In this document: piece by piece, positions 16,964 to 24,636 of the stretch | How the letters are laid out: every line of letters begins with the position of its first letter | Numbering within the stretch: position 1 is the first letter of the stretch | From: Bacillota bacterium | GTDB lineage: Bacteria; Bacillota; Clostridia; Christensenellales; Borkfalkiaceae | NCBI GenBank assembly: GCA_019423125.1 | Contig: JAHZBZ010000008.1 | Location: 23,124-87,123 of the forward strand | Reading direction: 5' to 3' | DNA length: 64,000 nucleotides | Position numbers and translations under genes: made by a program | The notes under the pieces: generated by a model | Told to the model about the DNA's origin: nothing | Seen by the model: the letters and a program-made list of their open reading frames with translations, nothing else | Databases searched by the model: none

Positions 16964-18466
16964 TCAGCCGCGTTTTACGGCGTGATAGCCCTTTTTCGGC
17001 TTGGACTCCGAGCGCTTGCCTTTATACAGGTAAGAAAGCCCGATGACGACGCCTCCCGCGGCGATACAGGCGATGACGATGTATGCCCAGAGCGGGATCG
17101 GCAGTCCCTTGACTTCTTCCCACATCTCATTGACTTTTGCATTTACTTCGTTATCGAAGTATTGCATTACGGCACTGCGCGCTAGTACTTCCTCGGTGGG
17201 ATATTGAGCGCTGAGTTGTCTGTTTTCGCTCTCTTCCGAAATGTAAATGACGTAGTCATCGTATTCGCCCGTTCCTCCGAAGAAATAGTTGAGGTAATAG
17301 GGCAGAAGTGCTTCTCCGTTTTCGTCGGTACCGCGGTTTTCGGGGTCGGCGGACTCGTCATACCAGTCGACCATCTGTTCGAAGACCTCGTCTCCCGCAA
17401 CGGCGCTCGTATAACCGATATAGTTCATGTTCGCCGCCGCATTTTCGGGTCGGGAGAGAAAATCTAAGAATTTCTCCGCGAGCTCGCGGTTTGCGCCCTT
17501 CGGCATGACCCATCCGTCAAACCAGATATTTGTGCATTCGTCCGGCACGATATATTTAAGACTGACGCCTTCGTTGATCACTTCGCCCGTCTCTTCGTCG
17601 TAGATGGGTTCCTCCGCTTCGTTCATCGAGGTGATCGCGTCTCCGCTCCAGGCAAAGTTGATGGAGATCTTTCCCGTGACGATGTCCTGTTTTCCGCTGT
17701 CCACCTCGAAGCCGTAGAGGTTGTCTTTCAGATCGATGAGCGCATCTTTTACGGCGTCGATGGTCTCTTCGTCCGTGCGGTTCATGATCTGTGTGACTGC
17801 CTCGTTGTATTCCTCGCGTCCGAGCGTGCCCGCCGCGTACTGCTTTGCCAGGGCGGAGAGCTCTTCGCGGCAGACATAGGCGACGCCGAGAAAATAGGAA
17901 TCGCGCACGCTGTCCTTGATGGTGGACTTCCCTTTATAGGCGTCGTCCCAGATGCCTGCCCAGGAAGAGAGGTCTTCGGTGATGTCTTTTCCTGCGGCGG
18001 GGTTGTAAACATAGCCCATCGTGCCCCACATATAGGCGACGGCATATTTTTCCCATCCGTTTTTCTCGAACAGCTCGCGGATATAGGGGGAGGCATATTT
18101 TGCGTAACTGCTGTTTTGCAAAAAATCCTCCGAAAACTCTTCGACCATATCCTCCGCGATCATTTTCATGATCATGTAATCGGAGGGACAGACGAGGTCG
18201 TACCCCGCGGCGTTGATCTTGAGCTCGTTGTACATGTTTTCGTTTGTGCCGAAGGTGGAGTATTCGACGGTGACGCCGGGGTTTTCCTCCTCGAATTTGG
18301 CGATGAGGTCGACATAGCCGTCCTCGTCGGTATCGCTGATGTAGTCTTCCCAGTTATAGACGCGCAGGACCTGTTTTTCTTCTCCCGCCGCGCAACCCGC
18401 GAGGAGCAGGCAGGGAAGGAGCAGACATGCCGCAAGGAGCAGGGCGATCGTTTTTCTTTTCATCAT
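16964..18466 (-). CDS. potD: Spermidine/putrescine-binding lipoprotein PotD with C-terminal membrane helix
   Basis: A 500-residue solute-binding protein of polyamine ABC importers. A lipoprotein signal (LLLPCLLLAGC) gives a lipidated Cys near residue 25. The mature start LRVYNWEDYISD is typical of PotD/PotF. Unusually, the C-terminus carries a hydrophobic helix (about residues 454-480, IPLWAYIVIACIAAGGVVIG) followed by a basic tail rich in Lys, so the protein may be anchored at both ends. Standard PotD is about 350 residues without this. There are also extra acidic insertions. It overlaps potC by 4 bases. A second in-frame ATG lies 3 bases downstream. Confidence 0.9.
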   Translation of the reverse strand: MMKRKTIALLLAACLLLPCLLLAGCAAGEEKQVLRVYNWEDYISDTDEDGYVDLIAKFEEENPGVTVEYSTFGTNENMYNELKINAAGYDLVCPSDYMIMKMIAEDMVEEFSEDFLQNSSYAKYASPYIRELFEKNGWEKYAVAYMWGTMGYVYNPAAGKDITEDLSSWAGIWDDAYKGKSTIKDSVRDSYFLGVAYVCREELSALAKQYAAGTLGREEYNEAVTQIMNRTDEETIDAVKDALIDLKDNLYGFEVDSGKQDIVTGKISINFAWSGDAITSMNEAEEPIYDEETGEVINEGVSLKYIVPDECTNIWFDGWVMPKGANRELAEKFLDFLSRPENAAANMNYIGYTSAVAGDEVFEQMVDWYDESADPENRGTDENGEALLPYYLNYFFGGTGEYDDYVIYISEESENRQLSAQYPTEEVLARSAVMQYFDNEVNAKVNEMWEEVKGLPIPLWAYIVIACIAAGGVVIGLSYLYKGKRSESKPKKGYHAVKRG

Positions 18467-19254
18467 TTTTTCTCCTTTGCGGGCTTTCTCGCGCGCAGAT
18501 TGATCGCGAGCAGTACGACGATCATGACGACGAAGATGAGCGCGGAGAGAGCGCGCAGTGCGGGCGTTGAGCTGTTCGTCCCGTTTTTGACCGCGTTGTA
18601 GACGTATGTGCTGATGGTGTCAAAGGTTTTGGGTTTTGTGAACGCCGTGACGATGTAATCGTCCAGCGAGAGCGTGACAGACAGCATGAAGCCTGAGAGA
18701 ATGCCCGAGAAGATCTGCGGGATGACGATGCGGAAGAGCGCATAGGTCGGGCTTGCGCCCAGGTCGAGTGCCGCTTCGTAAGTGTTGGGGTCCATCTGTT
18801 TGAGCTTTGGCAGGACGGACAGCACGACAAAGGGCGTGCACAGTACCATGTGTCCGACGAGCAGGGAGAAATACGTCCGATAGAGCAGAACCATGGAAAA
18901 GAGCAGGGCGAGCGAGATCGCGGTCACGATCTCCGCGTTAATGACGGGGATCTGCGAGACCGCCTGCAGCGGTTTGGAGACACGCCTGCGGCTGTAAAAA
19001 ATGCCGATGGCGCCCGCGGTGCCGAGCGCGGTGGAGAGGACGGCTGCGGCGAGCGCGAGCCAGACGGTGTTGAGCAGGATCCGCATGATCTCGGCGTCGC
19101 GGAAAAGCTGCGCGTACAGCCCGAAAGAAAAACCTTTCCATTGCCCGATTATTTTTGCGTCGGTGAAGCTGTATACGACGAGCAGGAGGATGGGTGCATA
19201 GATGAACACGAGAACTGCGACGCAGACTGCGACGGATGCGATTTTCTTTACCAT
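18463..19254 (-). CDS. potC: Spermidine/putrescine ABC transporter permease PotC
   Basis: A 263-residue permease with six predicted helices and the binding-protein-dependent transport EAA loop (TYEAALDLGASPTYALFRIVIPQI), the contact site for the PotA ATPase. It starts MVKKIASVAVCVAVLVFIYAP. It overlaps potB by 7 bases at its start and potD by 4 at its end, indicating tight coupling. Confidence 0.93.
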   Translation of the reverse strand: MVKKIASVAVCVAVLVFIYAPILLLVVYSFTDAKIIGQWKGFSFGLYAQLFRDAEIMRILLNTVWLALAAAVLSTALGTAGAIGIFYSRRRVSKPLQAVSQIPVINAEIVTAISLALLFSMVLLYRTYFSLLVGHMVLCTPFVVLSVLPKLKQMDPNTYEAALDLGASPTYALFRIVIPQIFSGILSGFMLSVTLSLDDYIVTAFTKPKTFDTISTYVYNAVKNGTNSSTPALRALSALIFVVMIVVLLAINLRARKPAKEKK

Positions 19255-20063
19255 AAATTTGCCCCCCGTGCGTCCTCTTTGTCCTCTTTGAACCTGCCTG
19301 TGAGCAGCATGGACAGGAAGATGATGGCAAGCAGGATGATGGAGATCATCGAGCCCATATGCCAGTTGTCATAGGTCGTGAAATATTCGTCGATGAGTTT
19401 GCCGAGGATGGTGATGTTGAAGTTGCTCAGCGTGTCGCTGACGACATAGTTGGTCATGGACGGCATGAACACCATCGTGATGCCGCTGATCACGCCAGGC
19501 AGGGAGAGGGGAAAGGTCACCTTTGTAAAGACGGTGAAGGGATTCCCGCCCAGATCCGCCGCCGCCTCGAGATAGCTGTTGTCCAGCTTTTCGAGGGTAG
19601 TATAGAGAGGCAGGATCATGAAAGGCAGAAAATCATAGACCATGCCGATGATCGTGTTCAGATAGTTCTGCGTGCCCAGAAGCCCGATCAGGTCAAGCAG
19701 TTCGCGCAGAGCGGTGATGCGGAGCACGAAGTTGATCCACATGGGCAGGATGAACAGCATCAGAAGCACGTTTTTCTTCTTGAACTTGCTCCGTGCGAGG
19801 ATGTACGCGACGGGATAGGCGATGACGAGACATGCCGCCGTCGAGATGATCGCGATCGTGAAGCTCATCAGAAGGGTGGACAGCTTCGCGGTGCTGGTAA
19901 AGAAATTGATAAAATTCGCAAAGCTGAAGGAGATGCCGCCGCTCTCCGTCGCCTCGGTGAAGGCGTAGAACAGGATGAGCAGCATGGGAACGATGACGAA
20001 CAGTGCGAGGAAAAGCGCGTAGGGGATGCAGAGCTGCTTGCGCGAAAAACGGATGCCTTCCAT
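19248..20063 (-). CDS. potB: Spermidine/putrescine ABC transporter permease PotB
   Basis: A 271-residue permease with six predicted helices and an EAA loop (SYLEAAADLGGNPFTVFTKVTFPL). It forms the membrane channel with PotC. It begins 3 bases after the potA stop and overlaps potC, inside the potABCD operon. Confidence 0.93.
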   Translation of the reverse strand: MEGIRFSRKQLCIPYALFLALFVIVPMLLILFYAFTEATESGGISFSFANFINFFTSTAKLSTLLMSFTIAIISTAACLVIAYPVAYILARSKFKKKNVLLMLFILPMWINFVLRITALRELLDLIGLLGTQNYLNTIIGMVYDFLPFMILPLYTTLEKLDNSYLEAAADLGGNPFTVFTKVTFPLSLPGVISGITMVFMPSMTNYVVSDTLSNFNITILGKLIDEYFTTYDNWHMGSMISIILLAIIFLSMLLTGRFKEDKEDARGANLW

Positions 20064-20066
20064 CGT

Positions 20067-21578
20067 CTATTTCGCCTCCTGTTTGAGGGAGAGACGGATG
20101 TTCTCCGGGCGGATCTTGACGGAGACGAAGTCGTTCTCGTTCCAGAGGTCCTCGGTGTCGAGCACATAGTCCTCCTCGCTCTCTTCCGTGCGGACGATGT
20201 ACTGATAGTGGTCACCTTTGTAGATATGCGAGACGATATGCCCGCACGCACCGCCTTCGTCGGCGTTGTCGCTGATCTCGATGGCGTTGAAGTCCACCTC
20301 GACGCTGACGTCGGTGTCCGTGAGATCCAGCTTTTCGCCGTCCGCGGTGATGAGGTATCCCTCTTCGTCGAGGTGCGAGCCGGGGTAGAGCTTTGTCACG
20401 TCGCATTCAAATTCACCGTCGCCGAACACGACGGTGTTCTTCTTCGTGATGTACCCGTCGTATTTGTTGACGGTGAAGGATTTTTTCATGATGTGGATGT
20501 CGTCGGGGTTTATCTTCAGCCCGATAACGTCGCCCACATTGCGGCTCTTGGTCGAGCGGATGACGATCTCCGAGCGCCCGACCATTGCGGTGATCTCGTA
20601 ATGCACGCCTTTGAACACGACGCTGACCACCCGTCCGACGAGCATTCCCTTGTCTTCCGTCGTCATCTTTACGTCTTCGGGCCGCACGACGACGTCCACT
20701 TTTTCGTTCTTTTCAAAGTCGTCCACGCAGTCGAAGTTGTGGTTGCAGAAACGGACGATGTTCTTGTCGATCATCGTGCCGTTGTAGATGTTGCTCTCGC
20801 CGATAAAGTCGGCGACGAATGCGTTTGCGGGCTCGTTGTAGATGTCGGTAGGGGTGCCGATCTGCTGGATCTGTCCGTCCTTCATGACGACAATGGTGTC
20901 GCTCATCGTCAGCGCCTCTTCCTGGTCGTGGGTGACGTAGATGAAGGTGATGCCGAGCTTTCTGTGCATCTCTTTGAGTTCGATCTGCATCTCCTTGCGC
21001 ATTTTGAGGTCAAGCGCGCCGAGCGGTTCGTCGAGCAGGAGGATCTCCGGCTCGTTGACGATCGCGCGGGCGATGGCGACGCGCTGCTGCTGTCCGCCCG
21101 AAAGAGTGGACACGCTGCGCTTTTCAAAACCTTCGAGGTCGACGACGGCGAGTGCCGCGCGCACTTTTTCGTCGATCTCCCTGCGCGTGAGCTTTTGCAG
21201 TTTGGTGTAGGTCTCGCCCTTGTCGTTGCGATAGGTGACGGGGATCTTTTTGAGCTTGAGCCCGAAGGCGATGTTGTCGTAGATGTTGTAGTGCGGGAAG
21301 AGCGCATACCGCTGGAACACGGTGTTGACGGGCCTGCGGTTGGGCGGCAGCATGGTGATGTCTTTGCCGTTGAGCAGGATCTTCCCCGAAGTGGGGATGT
21401 CAAATCCCGCGATCATGCGCAGGGTAGTCGTCTTTCCGCATCCGCTCGGCCCGAGGAAGGTGATGAATTCTCCCTTGCGCACATAAAAGCTGATGTTCTC
21501 GACCGCGACCGTCTCGTCAAACACCTTGGAGACGTTCACGATCTCGATGATCTTTTCTTCCTTCTTTTGTTCCGCCAT
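20067..21578 (-). CDS. potA: Spermidine/putrescine ABC transporter ATPase PotA with extended C-terminal region
   Basis: A 503-residue ATPase with Walker A GPSGCGKTT, the LSGGQQQR signature and Walker B LLLDEPLGALD. The regulatory TOBE region (about 285-365) is followed by about 135 extra residues ending in what looks like a second TOBE copy: GRVVSVVFKGVHYEI in the first matches GHIVSHIYKGDHYQY in the second, and RPEDVKM parallels RPENIRLS. Typical PotA is about 350-380 residues. The start MAEQKKEEK at 21578 is chosen over an in-frame start at 21689, whose extra residues do not look coding. Confidence 0.93.
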   Translation of the reverse strand: MAEQKKEEKIIEIVNVSKVFDETVAVENISFYVRKGEFITFLGPSGCGKTTTLRMIAGFDIPTSGKILLNGKDITMLPPNRRPVNTVFQRYALFPHYNIYDNIAFGLKLKKIPVTYRNDKGETYTKLQKLTRREIDEKVRAALAVVDLEGFEKRSVSTLSGGQQQRVAIARAIVNEPEILLLDEPLGALDLKMRKEMQIELKEMHRKLGITFIYVTHDQEEALTMSDTIVVMKDGQIQQIGTPTDIYNEPANAFVADFIGESNIYNGTMIDKNIVRFCNHNFDCVDDFEKNEKVDVVVRPEDVKMTTEDKGMLVGRVVSVVFKGVHYEITAMVGRSEIVIRSTKSRNVGDVIGLKINPDDIHIMKKSFTVNKYDGYITKKNTVVFGDGEFECDVTKLYPGSHLDEEGYLITADGEKLDLTDTDVSVEVDFNAIEISDNADEGGACGHIVSHIYKGDHYQYIVRTEESEEDYVLDTEDLWNENDFVSVKIRPENIRLSLKQEAK

Positions 21579-21648
21579 TTTACTTTTCCGCCGTCCGTTA
21601 TTTTCGCCCGTCCTCCGCGCCTGCGGCAGGAGAGTATCGGATAAATTT

Positions 21649-21676
21649 ATTATAAGCGATTTTGCCCAAAACGCAA
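21649..21676 (-). promoter_or_regulatory. Probable promoter of the pot operon
   Basis: On the minus strand TTGCGT (21671-21676) and TATAAT (21649-21654) are separated by 16 bases, about 70 bases upstream of the potA start. Confidence 0.55.
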
Positions 21677-21802
21677 ACAATTTCGACAAAATTTTTTCAA
21701 ATAAATTTCACAAAAGGGCGGTCTTTACCGCAAACGTCTTTTCTGCCGTCTTTTTATTCTGTCCGCGCATATGCGCGCGCGAAGCGCCGCGCGGCAGAAG
21801 GG

Positions 21803-21849
21803 GAAAAACGCCTTGCGCGGGGTGCTCTGTCCGACACCCCGCGCAAGGC
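21803..21849 (-). terminator. Intrinsic terminator of rpsT
   Basis: 15-base perfect arms (21810-21824 with 21835-21849), followed on the minus strand by GTTTTTCCCC. Confidence 0.8.
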
Positions 21850-21856
21850 AAAAGAG

Positions 21857-21883
21857 AAAGGCGCAAACAGGGTCTGCGCCTTT
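21857..21883 (-). repeat. Second hairpin downstream of rpsT
   Basis: 9-base arms 21857-21865 and 21875-21883 are exact inverted repeats just before the terminator on the minus strand. They may protect the rpsT mRNA 3' end or contribute to termination. Confidence 0.5.
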
Positions 21884-21909
21884 CGTGAATTTTGTTTTTC
21901 CGTGCGGCC

Positions 21910-22206
21910 TTATTTCGCCTCTTCGACGGCGGGCTGAGGGTTTGCCTTGAGCGCGTTGAGACTCTTTGCAAGGGCAGACTTCTTGTTCGCCGCGTTGTTC
22001 TTGTGGAGGATCCCCTTGGAGGCCGCAGAATCGATAATGGAAACGGTCTCGGGCAAGAGTTTTTCGGCAGCCGCCACGTCGCCCGCGGCCAAAACTGCAT
22101 TGAACTTTTTGACGGCCGTCTTGACGGCGGAACGGATCATTTTGTTCTGAGTATTTTTCTTTTCGGAAACGACGACGCGCTTCTTTGCAGATTTGATGTT
22201 AGGCAC
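21910..22206 (-). CDS. rpsT: 30S ribosomal protein S20
   Basis: A 98-residue S20, a primary 16S rRNA-binding protein. It starts MPNIKSAKKRVVVSEKKNTQNK with a GTG codon and has the conserved SIIDSAASKGILHKNNAANKKSALAK block. It is Ala/Lys-rich and highly basic except for the acidic tail. GGAGAAG precedes the start. It is a single-gene unit, divergent from murI. Confidence 0.96.
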   Translation of the reverse strand: MPNIKSAKKRVVVSEKKNTQNKMIRSAVKTAVKKFNAVLAAGDVAAAEKLLPETVSIIDSAASKGILHKNNAANKKSALAKSLNALKANPQPAVEEAK

Positions 22207-22249
22207 TTTGCTTCTCCTTTCAATGGTTGTTCAATTTGATATCTCAGCT

Positions 22250-22278
22250 ATTCTATCACAAAAAAATTCTCTTGTAAA
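22250..22278 (-). promoter_or_regulatory. Promoter of rpsT
   Basis: On the minus strand TTTACA (22273-22278), 17-base spacer, TAGAAT (22250-22255), with TGTGA just before the -10. The leader is about 40 bases. Confidence 0.65.
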
Positions 22279-22355
22279 CTGTTTTTTGAGCAAAACTGTA
22301 ATTTATTTCCGCAAAATTTCATATAGTAACCGAAAAACGCGGGGGAAACGGGCGA

Positions 22356-23090
22356 ATGAAAGAGGGTTATGTCTTATTTTTTGACAGCGGCGTGGGCGGG
22401 TTGACCCTGCTTCGCGAATGTGCCGCGCGCTTTCCGCAGGAGCGCTTCGCCTATATAGGCGACAATGCGAACGCGCCTTACGGCGAAAAGGGCGAAGGGG
22501 AGATCTGTGCCCTCGTCGCCGCCGCCCTGACCGAGGCGCGCCGTCTTCCCGTCCGAGCGCTCGTCCTCGCCTGCAATACGGTGACGGCGCTTTGCGCTAC
22601 GTGGCTGCGCGGCTGCCTCTCCTTCCCCGTGTTCGGCGTCGAACCCGCACTGCGTCCTGCCGCTCTTTTCTGCCGCGGCGGGCGCGTGCTCGTGCTCGCC
22701 ACCCGCCGCACTGCGGAGAGCGCCCGCTTCCGCGGATTGCTCGAAAAAAATTCCTCGCTCGCCTCCTTCGATGTGTTCGTTCCCGCCCGACTCGCCGCCG
22801 CGGTGGAAGAGAACTTTTCCGATCTGTCGCGCATCCCCCTCGAAGAGCATCTCCCGCATGGAAAATACGACGCTGTCGTGCTCGGCTGTACGCATTATAT
22901 CTTCCTTCGCGACCGCATCCGTGCCTTCTTCGGGATCCCCGTTTTCGACGGAAACAGTGGGACGGCTGACCACATTGCAAGTACACTGAACATATGTTCA
23001 CAAAATTCACAAAATTTCGGCAAAAAAACCCCGATTTTTCTCGGAAATGGCGCAAAAATCAATTTTTCTGCTTATAAATGCTTGATTTAA
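22356..23090 (+). CDS. murI: Glutamate racemase
   Basis: A 244-residue racemase supplying D-glutamate for MurD. Both catalytic cysteines are in place: ACNTVTA (about residue 73) and GCTHY (about residue 178), with DSGVGGLT at the N-terminus and GDNANAPYG. The last 35 or so residues (from SQNSQNFGKK) come from markedly AT-rich DNA and look poorly conserved. The ATG at 22356 follows GGGGGAAACGGGCG. It directly precedes the mraZ promoter, so D-Glu supply sits beside the ligase cluster. Confidence 0.92.
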   Translation: MKEGYVLFFDSGVGGLTLLRECAARFPQERFAYIGDNANAPYGEKGEGEICALVAAALTEARRLPVRALVLACNTVTALCATWLRGCLSFPVFGVEPALRPAALFCRGGRVLVLATRRTAESARFRGLLEKNSSLASFDVFVPARLAAAVEENFSDLSRIPLEEHLPHGKYDAVVLGCTHYIFLRDRIRAFFGIPVFDGNSGTADHIASTLNICSQNSQNFGKKTPIFLGNGAKINFSAYKCLI

Positions 23091-23152
23091 AACAAACAAA
23101 TGTTTGTATTTTTCAAAAACAGCTCAAAAAATCGAAAAAAATTTTCGTCCAA

Positions 23153-23196
23153 GTGGCTTTTTTTTGTCTAAAGTGGTTGACAGTGGTCAGAGGTGG
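23153..23196 (+). promoter_or_regulatory. Probable MraZ operator: four GTGG boxes
   Basis: GTGG occurs at 23153, 23173, 23183 and 23193. The last three are exactly 10 bp apart and the first is two turns upstream. The boxes flank the -35 element and fill the spacer, so bound MraZ would block RNA polymerase. MraZ proteins are known to bind such helically phased G-rich repeats upstream of their own gene. Confidence 0.75.
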
Positions 23197-23205
23197 TGAT
23201 ATAAT
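23177..23205 (+). promoter_or_regulatory. Consensus sigma-A promoter of mraZ/dcw cluster
   Basis: Perfect TTGACA (23177-23182), 17-base spacer and perfect TATAAT (23200-23205), 32 bases before the mraZ start. It is embedded in the GTGG boxes. Confidence 0.9.
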
Positions 23206-23237
23206 AGACCTACAATAAACACAAGGGGGCGGGGGAA

Positions 23238-23678
23238 GTGTATTCTTTCAACGGCCGGTTCAACAATCGGTTGGACGACAAAAACAGAATACGCATTCCC
23301 GCAAAATTCAAGACGGAACTCGGCGAGGGGTATAAGCTGGTTTTCGGGCCGAGCGAGAGCATCTATGTGATGCCGCTTCCCGAATACCGCAAGATCCTGG
23401 ACGGGTTCGGCGAGGCTTCCTTCTTCGACGTGGAGATGCAGGACGCGATCTCGTCGTTTACCGGGATGGTATACGACGTGACCGAAGACCCGCAGGGCAG
23501 GGTGGTCATCCCCGCAGAACTCAAGGAATACGCGAAGATCGACAAAGACATCGTCATCACGGGTGCGGCGTCGTACCTGCGCATCGAAGCGGCGGAGAAA
23601 TTTGCAAAGAGGAATGCGGACATGAACATCAGCAACGTCTTTGCAAAGCTCAACGCACTGCGGAAGGAGAGACAGTGA
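23238..23678 (+). CDS. mraZ: Transcriptional regulator MraZ
   Basis: A 146-residue MraZ, an AbrB-like ring-forming DNA-binding repressor of the division and cell wall cluster. Two copies of the fold are visible, each with a DxxxR-type motif: LDDKNRIRIPAKF (about 12-24) and DPQGRVVIPAEL (about 84-95). The start is GTG at 23238 after a G-rich ribosome site. Its stop overlaps the GTG start of rsmH (GTGA). Confidence 0.96.
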   Translation: MYSFNGRFNNRLDDKNRIRIPAKFKTELGEGYKLVFGPSESIYVMPLPEYRKILDGFGEASFFDVEMQDAISSFTGMVYDVTEDPQGRVVIPAELKEYAKIDKDIVITGAASYLRIEAAEKFAKRNADMNISNVFAKLNALRKERQ

Positions 23679-24613
23679 TCGAGTTCTCGCACAAGCCGGT
23701 CATGCTCGAGGAGTGCATGCAGGGCCTCAGACTTCGGAGCGGATGCATCTACTTCGACGGAACGGCGGGCGGTGGCGGACATTCCTACGAGATACTCAGA
23801 CGGACAAGCCCGGATGGAAGGCTGATCGCGACCGACCTCGACGACTTTGCGATCGCGGCGGCGGACAAGCGGCTTTCGGAATTTGAAGGACGTTATCGGA
23901 TCCATAAAAGCAATTACAAGGACTTCGCTTCCGTTTTGGAGAGCGAAGGGGTGGACGGGCTGGACGGCGTACTTCTGGACTTCGGCGTTTCCAGTTTTCA
24001 ATTGGACGAAGTCACGCGCGGATTCAGCTATATGCAGGACGCTCCGCTGGACATGCGGATGGACGAAGGGGCGCCGCTCAGCGCGGCGGACGTCGTCAAC
24101 GGATATTCGGAGGCGGAACTTTGCAGGATCATCGCCGAATACGGCGAAGAGCGTTTTGCGAAAAAGATCGCCGCGAACATCGTAAAGGCGAGATCGGGCG
24201 GCCGCATCGAACGTACGGGCGAACTTGCGAAGATCGTGGAGGAGAGCATCCCCGCAAAATTCCGTTACGGCTACGGGCCGTGCGCGAGGCGGACTTTCCA
24301 GGCGATACGCATCGAAGTCAACGCAGAACTTGACGGGCTGGAAGAGGCGGTCAGGGGACTTGTGAGAAGACTGAATAAAGGCGGAAGGATCTGCATCCTG
24401 ACTTTTCATTCGCTGGAAGACAGGATCGTGAAAAACGTGTTCCGCGAACTTGCGACCGATTGCATCTGTGACAAGAGCCTTCCGGTGTGCGTGTGCGGAA
24501 AGAAAAAAGAATTGGAGATCATCACTCACAAACCTCTGACGGCGACGGAGGTGGAACAGAGGGAAAATTCCCGTTCCAAATGCGCAAAGCTGCGCATAGC
24601 GGAAAGAGTCTGA
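23675..24613 (+). CDS. rsmH: 16S rRNA (cytosine(1402)-N(4))-methyltransferase RsmH
   Basis: A 312-residue RsmH (MraW). The N-terminal FSHKPVMLEE and SAM motif FDGTAGGGGHS are intact, as are LLDFGVSSFQLD, DMRMD and ILTFHSLEDRIVK. It methylates C1402 in the 30S P site. The GTG start overlaps mraZ by 4 bases. Confidence 0.96.
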   Translation: MIEFSHKPVMLEECMQGLRLRSGCIYFDGTAGGGGHSYEILRRTSPDGRLIATDLDDFAIAAADKRLSEFEGRYRIHKSNYKDFASVLESEGVDGLDGVLLDFGVSSFQLDEVTRGFSYMQDAPLDMRMDEGAPLSAADVVNGYSEAELCRIIAEYGEERFAKKIAANIVKARSGGRIERTGELAKIVEESIPAKFRYGYGPCARRTFQAIRIEVNAELDGLEEAVRGLVRRLNKGGRICILTFHSLEDRIVKNVFRELATDCICDKSLPVCVCGKKKELEIITHKPLTATEVEQRENSRSKCAKLRIAERV

Positions 24614-24636
24614 GAATATAGATAAGGAGAACTCAA

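Noticed and set aside
19359..21644. A 761-residue plus-strand open frame opposite potA and potB
   Set aside because: Antisense to the pot operon, rich in Asp/Val/His repeats typical of shadow frames.
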